From: Alligator mississippiensis
Lineage: Eukaryota; Chordata; Crocodylia; Alligatoridae
Length of the DNA: 64,000 nt
Assembly: GCF_030867095.1 (NCBI RefSeq)
Contig: NC_081831.1
Location: 19,134,001 to 19,198,000, forward strand
Reading direction: 5' to 3'
In this document: one piece after another, positions 55,401 to 64,000 of the stretch
Layout of the letters: every line of letters starts with the position of its first letter
Position numbering within the stretch: position 1 is the first letter of the stretch
Made by a program: the position numbers and the translations under genes
The notes under the pieces: model-generated
The model's database searches: none
Seen by the model: only the letters and a program-made list of their open reading frames with translations
Told to the model about the DNA's origin: nothing

Positions 55401-58230
55401 GAGAGCGCCAAGTGAAAGCTACTTCCTTTGGCAGCAAGGTGGAAGCATGGTGTGTGGCATACCTCAGGATGGGGACACTTTGAGGAGAGAATGACACGTT
55501 TTAAAGGCCCACACACAACTCCACATCACCTCATTCCAGGTGTAACATCCCTCCCAGCATCACTATTGAGAGTTTGGGCTTTTGGTAAATCGGTTTCATA
55601 GATTATGTTATATAAAGAGATGCCTTAAAGGTCTCTCTCAGGAATAGCATTTATGCCATACTCTCTCTGCTCCCTCCCTTCGTCCTTCCCATCACAAACC
55701 CCTCTTCTTCATTTAGCAGAAAAGACCCGACGGAGGCTCACTTCTTGCCATTCTCCTTCATTCCCATCAGTTCAGGCACATGAATCCTAAAACAACTCCC
55801 ATTTCAGTGCTGCTGGTCTCAGTTTCCGACTCCAGTTACTTTGTATGAATGATCTTGAGTTCGGCTGAGATGGTCTGACACACAGACGCAAGATTGAGCC
55901 TTGGATGGGTTGATTCATCATAGCAAGCTTTTGGCAGATTTGTGTTACATGAAGGTACAGAGGGCTGTGACTTCGTAAAGAAGACAACATGCACTTTGTC
56001 TATTAAAGTTTGCCCCAGGCTGCTCATTTAATGCGGCTCTCCAGAGAGCTTGGCAGACACTAAGGCACAAACAGAACAGATGAAAGATCTTCTGCTCCAT
56101 GAGAAACATAGGAGCTTGTCTGGTAAATATTTAACAGGGGGAACTCCCTTTCCTTTCTGTCCCCACCCCTCCATATGTATTGAGCATGCTATGGTAGCAG
56201 AGGGCAAGAGCCTCAGGGGATGTACTAGCACTTTCCAGCACAAGCACCCGTCACAATGAACCACACAAAGTATAAGCAGAGCAGACTGTACATACTCAAG
56301 GCACTATGGGATGCCAGGTGGAGCAACAGCATGTGAGAGAGGCTTTGGGGCAACTGTATTTCTCTGCTGCTTTCTGAATGACCCATGGGTTTTATATAAG
56401 GGCTTTGGCTATAGGCAATAGGTATGTGTTTGATCTCACTGCCAGGTGTTAAAATTAGTGCTACTTCAATATTTTCCAAAAAAGAGTCTTTCCTTTGGGA
56501 AATAATATTGTCAAAAGTGAAGCAGAGTTTTCCATGCTATTGTTTAGGGGGAAAAATGTTACAAAAAGAAAAGAAAACCTTAAAAGATTCTGAAAGGTTG
56601 AAACATTTTGCTCCAATGGATTAATGATTGAAACACTTTGATTTTTCCATTTTGAAATGTATGTCACCAAAAATACTCTAATGTATTGGAAGCATAATCA
56701 TAGGAAAACCTTTCAATTGACCCAAATCAGATTTGTTTTTCTTTTAGGGAAAAATGGTTTTAGTCCATTTCAAAGCGATAATGGAAAATCCCCTGAAGTG
56801 GGAAACCCAGCTCCCAGTATGAGTAATGGTGAGAAGTATCACTAGACATTTTCTGTGCCTCCTGGTTGTAGTAAGCAATTTAAGATGAAAGAGTACTTGT
56901 AGTCCTAACCATAAGCCAAAGGGGTTGTGCACATGCTGCACCAATTCAGGAGTTGCTGCAGGAGGTGGTGTGCCTCAGAGACACCCGTCTCAGACAGTCT
57001 CTCTTTGTGCCATAGGGATAGTAATTTAGTATTATCAGTGTCAGCAGCATATTATGAATTCCTCATATAAACACACCTATGGCCACTCACTCAAGCTGTG
57101 ATGTATAAAGAAAATTCTTAACCTTTAGACCCCTGTAGAGGTGCACAGTCCTCGTCACAGTATGGCCTGCACATTTAAACATCTCTTGCTAGCTATATTA
57201 GCAATGAAAGAGCTACAGTGAGCATCGCAGGTCAGCCCCTATGAGGGGAAACTCTGCCTTGGGATGCCTCAGAAAGAAGTCTTGTCCAGTATCCCTCCCA
57301 AAGGGTTGCCTGGAGCCAGCCCTGGCATAGCTTCACAAATGACAAGCTTCTGGCTTTGAGACCTTGGCTTTTCTCTGGCCCAGCTATCCATAGTATCCCA
57401 CATTGAAAAGCTCCTTCTTTGATCAGGAAAAGGGCTGTTTTCCTCTTAAAGAGTAGGGTAGAGTGCAGACATCCCAAACAGCACAGCAGATAGCTCCTCT
57501 CCAAGCAGCCTTTATTATGTCACTGCAGTTCCTTCTGTCCTCCCTCCAACTCCTCCTTTCTCTCTCCAACTCCCTCAGCTTCTTTCCTTCTCCTTAGGCA
57601 TGGTGCACCACATTATTTTCATGACAGTTTTATTGCTATAGTATTAACAATGGGAATAACACTCACCCAATCAAATGACACACATTATGGCGAATCAATC
57701 AATCAGAGAGTAGGTCTCAGGGGGCCTGCTGCCAGGCTCAAAGTGCCATCTTTTCCTGGGATGAAAAGGGGCGTCTAGATGTCCTACTTATGAAGCTATT
57801 TATAATACTTATTTACAGTGCTGACAGTGAGACTCTGCACCCCCGCCCCGCAAGAGTGCTCTCCTCCCAGAGCTCAGGCCAGAAGTCAGTCCACTTAGCC
57901 TCTCTGATGACACAGTAACAGGGGTTCTTCTTTACCTGCCATCCAGCTAACAGCTGACAAAGCAACAGGTCCCTGTCCCCTAAAACCAAAGGTCCTCCTA
58001 AGCCTACCTTCTGCAGCCCAGAAAATCTCTGATCAAGCAAACAGCCCATCTCAAATGCTAGTTTCTGCTGAGAACCAGCATGAAATCGCCAACTTCTTTC
58101 ACACAGACTACCATAACAGTCTCAGCCTTGAATGTTGCTGATCCTTCTCCATTCCTAGCAACACGCTAGAGAGGAAGCCACTGTCCTCTTATCTCAGAGT
58201 CACTCATTTCTGCCATCCAGGTTTGAGGTA
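52444..58230. other. No recognisable gene, about 5.8 kb
   Basis: AT-rich with homopolymers (T-runs at 52.81-52.83 kb, an A-run near 52.95 kb). Scattered frames under 105 codons; none domain-like. A repeated GTGACAGAGTACAGC / GTCACAGAGTACAGC pair lies at about 54124-54184. Confidence 0.3.
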
Positions 58231-58319
58231 GGGTGACCACCCATCCCTCATTGGGCGGGACAGTCCTGAAATGGGAACATCATGTCCCAGTCCCAGGCAG
58301 CATGACTCCGGGACAGCGT

Positions 58320-58760
58320 TCGTCTCAGATTCCCTGTATCATGCAGGGATCTGGGTTTTCCGTTCACTGCGGAAAAATGCGGGAAACAATGGCTTTCCCT
58401 TTGCAGGCTGGCAGAGTTCCAGCCTACAAGGGGCTGCAGGGAGTGGGATGCAGGGGGTGCCATGTGCATGAGTGTGTGTGTGCACACATGCACGCATGGC
58501 CAGGAATGCAGCCCCAGGCAGCAATAGAGAGCAGGTCTCCCAGCTGCCTGCACATAAGTTTATGTAGGAGGGGCAGATTGAGGCCCCCACAGTGAGGGAG
58601 GGAGTGGGGCTGGCTTGGCATCTAGGACTGGGAGCACTGCCCAGCCAGGGCAGTGCATGGGGCCCAGGACAGGAATGTGAGGCCAAAGGGCCCAGCCAGC
58701 GAGTGGGACGGTGCCACGGGTGGCTCATCTCAGGGGGGTGGGGGGGCGGTCCCTGCTGCT
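58320..58760 (+). repeat. GC-rich interspersed repeat, copy 1
   Basis: Shares ordered blocks with 60240-60600: GGATCTGGGTTTTCCGTTC, then GGGGCAGATTGAGGCCCCC, GCTGCCCAGC-type and GCATGGGGCCC blocks. A GTGTGTGTGTGC run sits inside. Frames on both strands reach 219 codons but reflect GC-rich low complexity. It may belong to the element starting TAGGGTGACCACCC at 58229. Confidence 0.5.
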
Positions 58761-60239
58761 GCACACACTCCTGAGGGGAACATAAGAGTGGCACGTGCCC
58801 CCAGATTTGTGCATGGGGTAGGGGAGGATGCAATTTTGGGGTTCCCCACCCTGCTGTCGTGCCCCTAGGAGCCTCACGCCAGCCATGCCACCATGCCAAG
58901 GTGCCCCTGCCTGCCTGGCAGCTGTCACAGCAGCAGTGGTGTGGAGGTGTGCCTCCCACTGTTGCAATAACTGCACATTCCTTTCCCTCCAGGAGCAAGG
59001 GATGACCTTTGAGTCAGGAAGATGCTTCTGAAGCACAGTGGGCATAGCGTGAGGCTTGTCTACACTGCTGTAGCAGCAGATCCCAACCTCAAGGGACCTG
59101 AGCTTAGGATTCAAATGCTACAGCATGGTAAACAAGTCCTTATGGGTTCCCTCTTGGTCTCATCTCTTCCACTCCCAAAATAAGACTGACCCATTTGCTC
59201 CTGTGTAGATGCAGAGAACAGCCATTAGGTCACAGCAGCCCTGAACACAAGCCCCAGGATCTGCCTCAGGGTAGCCTGACAGGTGCAGCCACAGGGTGGG
59301 GAGAGGGACACTCAGGTCCATTCAAACAGCTTGGAGCTACTCCAGTGCCATCTACTCTGTTTAATTGCCAGGCTGGCATGAGAAGTATGTAGGGTCAGGA
59401 GAGAAGCCATATAGAAATGGTCAGTGTTTTACAGGACTGTATTGAGGATGCTGTGGCATATATAATCTCCCTTAGAATTGGGCTCAAAGAGACCCAATAG
59501 TCCTTATTATTTAAAGCAAACTCATAGGGAGGTGGTAAAAAAAAATAGAAATTAAAGACAATTGGAAGTAGCTTCAAAATGCAAATAGGAATATTAATAT
59601 TTAACATTTTAACATGGTGCTTACCAGGAGGGGAAGCGCTGGACTTTGTGTTACTGACAGCATATTTGAAACTCAGTGGCTGGAAAAAGCAAATTTGTTG
59701 AATATTTTAACATCTGGAGCTACTTAGCTGCAGCAAAAAGCAACTTCTTTGGAAACATTTCTGATCTAGAGAGACAGGGCCAATTTTCTATAGCCATGTG
59801 TAAGGAACTGCATCACTGGAGATAATCTGGCCCATAACAGCAGGCAGCTGCTCGCTGCAATGAGGGTTAAACTATGAAGATTTGATATGCTCTCTCAGAA
59901 ATGGGCAGACCTTTCCCTCAAAATGATTATTTTAGGTGAAACGGATAGCTATTAGACATATGCTTAGTGTTGGTATCACACTGTTTAGTCCCGCTTTAAT
60001 GGACGGTGATAGGCATGTAATTAAGCCTGGATCATAATGTCTATTAACAGAGGGTCTCAATTGCAGTTCTAGCTTCCTTAATTCTAGCTTTTCCTTATTT
60101 CCCAGTGCTCTCTTTTGCAACTTACATTAACAGGGTGGTGAAACATCGAGACCATTAGAGGCCTATTGTGCTAGGTACTGTAGAAGTAGATGGGGAGCCA
60201 TCGCTCTCACCTGCCCAGTTGCTGTCAGACTTTTGTCTC
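58761..60239. other. No recognisable gene
   Basis: Unassigned sequence between the two copies of the GC-rich repeat. Confidence 0.3.
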
Positions 60240-60600
60240 CTGAATTCATCATGAACAAGGATCCAGGTTTTCCGTTCCCTATAGAAAAATGGAGAAAAAA
60301 AAAAAAAAAAGGAGATTTCCCCCTTTATCTGAGAAAAATGCAGATTTCTCATTTTAACGGAGAAATACATGGATTTTGTACTTTTGAAAGTGCATGTACA
60401 TGCACATGGCCACCAGGCAGCTTAGAGAGCAGCTCCCACAGGTAAGTCTGGCAGGGCAGGGAGGGGGGGATTGAGGCTTCCATAGGCAGGGATGGAGGGA
60501 GTGAGTTGGGCAGGGCTGGAGCTGGAGCTGCTGCCCAGCTGGGCATTGCATGGGGCTTGGGGTCTGGGTGGCTTGTCCAGAGTGGTGGGGGCAGGAGGCT
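60240..60600 (+). repeat. GC-rich interspersed repeat, copy 2
   Basis: Same order of blocks as 58320-58760: GGATCCAGGTTTTCCGTTCCC, GGATTGAGGCTTCCATAGGCA, GCTGCCCAGCTGGGCATTGCATGGGGC, GTCCAGAGTGGTGGGGG. It contains an A-run at about 60294-60310. Confidence 0.5.
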
Positions 60601-60744
60601 GCGAGTCAGAGACAGATCTGGACCAAATTCCAGTCTTGTTTATGCTGCTCTTGTTACAGAATAATTCCAATAAATATTACTGCATGTATATAACTACACA
60701 TTATATCTATTTTGCAATTACCTGGTTAATTGCACAATAAATTT

Positions 60745-61470
60745 AGATCAGCTACACATGCAAATTAACTATGGCACCTTAAAAAGTTCCAATCAGCTAT
60801 TAAGTTATTGCTCAAAAGTGTGCAAGAACTTAAAGCTGGATAGAAACCAGCTATAAATTCGTACGTGTAAGCAGTGAACCTGGGGCTGAGAGAGTGTAGT
60901 GGCTACAGTCTCCTAGTTGCCAGGGTGCACAGGGCACCCCTGGGGCTGGGAGATCAAGGCCACTGTGATCTCCCAGCCATGGGGGCGCTCCATGCAGTGG
61001 CTTAGCTGCATCTGTGATCTCCAACAGGACTCCTGGTCCTGGCTGCGCCAGCCATGCAGCTAGAGTTGAGAGTTTGAAAGTTGAGAGGACTCAGCCTCAG
61101 CAGCACCTAGCACTGCTGCTGGGACTCGGAGTACATAGCTGTGAGATATGGGGTCCTGGCAGCCGCAGGATGCTGCTGTAATGTCCCAGCTCCAGAGGTA
61201 CACGGGGTACCCCACAACTGACAAATAACTGCAGCTGTGGTTTCCCAGCTGTGGGGGTCTGTGGAACACCCCTGAAGCTGGGAGCCCCCTTAGCGGAGGG
61301 GGTTCCCAGCTGTAGAAGACTGCTTCTTGTCAGTGTAGGAGGAGCCTAATCCCAGGCTCCCCCTGCATCACCAATAAGGTGTGATGGATCTAATATGATC
61401 CCACAATAAGGTGCAATTATGTGGATCCAATCACCCTTTTACCTGCACATGTAGAGGGCCCCCCTCAGTT
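60745..61470. repeat. Palindrome-rich GC module
   Basis: CTGGGAG/CTCCCAG words recur in alternating orientation (60.95, 61.19, 61.28 kb), flanked by AT-rich TTAATTG and CAATTATG pieces. It resembles the module at 360-480. Probably a large non-autonomous DNA element, termini not defined. Confidence 0.35.
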
Positions 61471-62338
61471 CTATATATCCCTGTCATTAAGTGCCTTATT
61501 GGCCTTGGACAAGTCACCTTAAGAAGTCTACGACTTCTTTTCAGGTAAGGGGAAAAAAAACCAAAATAAGAGACATTGCCTCCTCTACTCTTCTGGGGAT
61601 ATAGGATCAATGGGAGTTGATTCATTCTCTCGCTGCCATGCTGGGGCAGAGGGGCTCCTGTCATGCACCTTACTGACAACTCTGCCATCTTAGATAGCTA
61701 TAGCTTTGCTACAGCATCAGTAGTGTCTTTGCTAAAGCATCAATAGTAAAAGAGGGAACAGGATTCCCACAACAACATGTGAAGAACGAACCCTAGCAAT
61801 GGCAATGGGGGACTTGGATCAGGTCTTGCTCCTGTCACATTTTTTAGGCATATTTGATTAGTTGGCTAATTGAACACAAACACACTTTATTATCATGCAC
61901 CAGCAAAATGTGTTTTACTATCCAAACAAATATGGCTGCTATTAGCAGCTTCCAATATAACAAACAGGACTATTAGGAAGCATTTGAAGAGGCTATATTT
62001 TATGTATGGCTCTTCAGTAAATTGGTTGTTTAATAGGATTTTTTTTTTTTTTTTTTAAATACAGATCTCTTTCCTTTTCTATGGCTGCACATTTGAACAT
62101 TCAGTGCAGGACTGAAGGGACAGACAATTCACAGCACTATTAAAAGGCTTTGTGTAATATACATATTTTCCCTCATTTTAGATTTATCTCCCACCAGAGG
62201 ACCATCAAGAATCCCTTTCTAAGAGCCTGCTTACAGCCCTTAAAAATTGTACAGGCCTGCTCTAAACAGTCCTAAGCTCATTTAGGAGGAGACTAATGAA
62301 AGCTAATTAGAGATTTTTTTCCAGTTAATTATAGTAAA
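61471..62338. other. No recognisable feature
   Basis: Unassigned; a T-run at about 62039-62056. Confidence 0.3.
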
Positions 62339-62732
62339 CTTAGGTCTGTCTGTCTACATTGGCTTTGGGCTCCTTTTCAGTACAATCTCCTCCTGACAGA
62401 GTTTCTTCCCTTTCTCTCTTAAAATAAAAAATAAAAATCACATTTAAGTAGAGTCTCTTCTTCAAACAAAAATTGCATTGGTGTAACTATTTCAATATAA
62501 ATAAAGTGATACAAATCTTCACTGTCACAGCACAAATACAGTTATACTGCTATAAATGTTCTTGTATAGTGGACATGTGGATTAGCCCTATAGGGGGAGA
62601 AAAAAACCCCATAACTTATGTCGATTTTAAGGTATCTCTTTAATAGAAATGTCCCTACACTAAGGGTTTTTATCATGCCTATAACCAATATAGTTATATC
62701 AGTACAAAAATTGAGGTGTAGATCAGACCTTA
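62339..62732. mobile_element. Possible miniature inverted-repeat element
   Basis: TTAGGTCTGTCTGTCTACATTGG at the left and the inverted right end TAAGGTCTGATCTACACC are similar. Inside, ATAGTTATA/TATAACTAT words alternate in orientation. No target duplication was found. Confidence 0.35.
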
Positions 62733-64000
62733 GATTTTTTTCCATTCCTATATGGAATAGTAGGCTTCTGAGTTGGAGACACATCAGCAAATATACAAGA
62801 CCACATGGATTTGGACTTACAGTCCAACAGCTCTAGCTCCAATTCTGCCATCTACTTAAGCATGAACTTTTCAACAAATCTTTGAGTTGAAAATAGCTTT
62901 GGCAACACCACAAAGTTTTCCATGGGAAAGGGTCAATTTCAATACATTTTCTATTTTTTTCCTTTAAACAATTCAAAATGTTAACTTTTTTGAATGTCCT
63001 ATTTTTCAATTTGAAATGAAATAACTTTTCATTTAGAAATGTAAAGTTAATTTTTAGCTGAATTCAAATATTTTCACTGATAGACCCAAATCTCTCCCCA
63101 CCCCAATTACAAGTTGCAATTTGTAAGAGACGGAGGCTTGTACTTTTCAACTTATTTTAAAGATGAAAAACATTTTTGAAATTTCAAAAATTTTCATGAA
63201 ACAGGAAAATGTTTTTTCATCCAGCTCTACTAGGTGCAGGGGTAACTGGGTGAAACTGAGTGACCAACGGTACACAGAAAGTCAAAGCTTGATGCCCTTT
63301 GGCACCATGAATTTGTAAAAGTGCAAAAGTATGTGACTATAACTTAGTGAGGCCACTGGGACTTATCCCATGCTTATATGCTTAAGAACCATACTAACTT
63401 GAGACCACTGAGAGATTCAGAACTGGTAGAATAACAAGCAGTGTGTAGACAGTGTGTGGACTTACACTGAATAATACCGAATTCAACACTGAGTCTTGAT
63501 GAAAACCAAGGGAATTCCCTCAGAGTAAGATCCTACTCATATTAACAAGGCAGTGCAGGGTGGCACCTTATAGACTAACTCATTCAGAGAGTCATGAGAT
63601 TTTGCTGGCTACAGCAAATGCTTTGAATGCATTTGAAGAGAGCAGGGGTAGTAAAAAGAAAGGAATAAAAATCATTTAAATGCAAATGATAGGGAAAGGG
63701 GGAGGAAAGCAGGGGGTAATGATGGGAGAGGGAAGGTGGGTTAGAGAAAGAGAGATCAAAAAGGGATCAAAGTTGTTAACCCATTAAAAGGACAGGGAAA
63801 TCACAGCCTGGGCCCTGATTTATAAATCTATTTATTAGAAAGTGATGGCTGAAAAATTTCAGGTTTTCAAAGGAAAATTATTCATCAAAATTTTACTTTT
63901 TTTTTTTTTAAAGCTATAAAATAGTTGTGCTAATTTTGGGAAGACATTTCTCCTTTTCATCATTCATAGACAGGAGGAAGCCCTTTTAAATTGCGGCATG
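62733..64000. other. No recognisable gene
   Basis: AT-rich, with many AAATTTT/TTTGAAAA words. GGTGGCACCTTATAGACTAAC near 63559-63579 looks like the inverted tail of a common reptilian interspersed repeat. Confidence 0.3.

Noticed and set aside
58339-58998. A 219-codon minus-strand frame
   Set aside because: It lies in the GC-rich interspersed repeat and consists of Pro/His/Cys-rich low-complexity sequence; both strands are open here.
1-64000. CRISPR arrays, bacterial operons, riboswitches or prophage
   Set aside because: No regularly spaced direct repeats, ribosome binding sites or gene clusters; the repeat content is vertebrate.

Overview
The window looks like intergenic or intronic DNA from a sauropsid genome. 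A crocodilian is most likely and a turtle is possible. The reasons are the lack of any dense open reading frames, many CR1 LINE fragments on both strands, many short non-autonomous DNA transposons (hAT-like, Harbinger-like and Tigger-like), and one long Ty3/gypsy LTR element. No complete host protein gene was found. The only host gene I can support firmly is an apparently intact nuclear tRNA-Gln (anticodon TTG) at 6164-6235. A 51-nt in-frame candidate exon at 10603-10653 is a weak hint that the window may lie inside a host gene on the + strand.

Layout. 1-6.1 kb holds hairpin elements, a clan of miniature transposons sharing a GGGC...TCTACAC type terminus, and a hAT copy. 6.1-7.3 kb has a CR1 3' tip, the tRNA gene and an internally deleted CR1. 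8.6-21.1 kb has scattered hAT and Harbinger-like miniatures and a 1.1-kb CR1 on the minus strand. 21.1-26.9 kb is mostly unassigned, with a GC-rich stretch and a fold-back retroposon. 26881-35947 is the main feature: an LTR retrotransposon with about 972-bp LTRs, a tRNA-Leu primer site, gag with a SAP-like N-terminus, protease, integrase, then reverse transcriptase and RNase H. Integrase precedes RT, which is the unusual pol order of the Gmr1-like branch of Ty3/gypsy. A 5'-truncated CR1 (31727-33753) sits inside its RT. 35.9-39.1 kb is a graveyard of CR1 pieces plus a second, non-CR1 LINE family. 40.2-48.1 kb has a Harbinger-like element flanked by TAA, nested hATs, CR1 tails, a Tigger-like element and a minisatellite. 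52.1 kb has a second fold-back retroposon. 58-62.7 kb has a GC-rich repeat pair and a possible miniature element. The remainder is AT-rich sequence in which I recognise nothing.

How it fits together. None of the mobile elements here looks autonomous now. The LTR element carries several in-frame stops, a frameshift and the CR1 insertion. Its two LTRs still differ by only about 2 percent by eye, so it is a fairly young arrival that was broken afterwards. The CR1 and miniature elements are ordinary fossils. Their target-site duplications are often still readable, which fixes the element boundaries given below.
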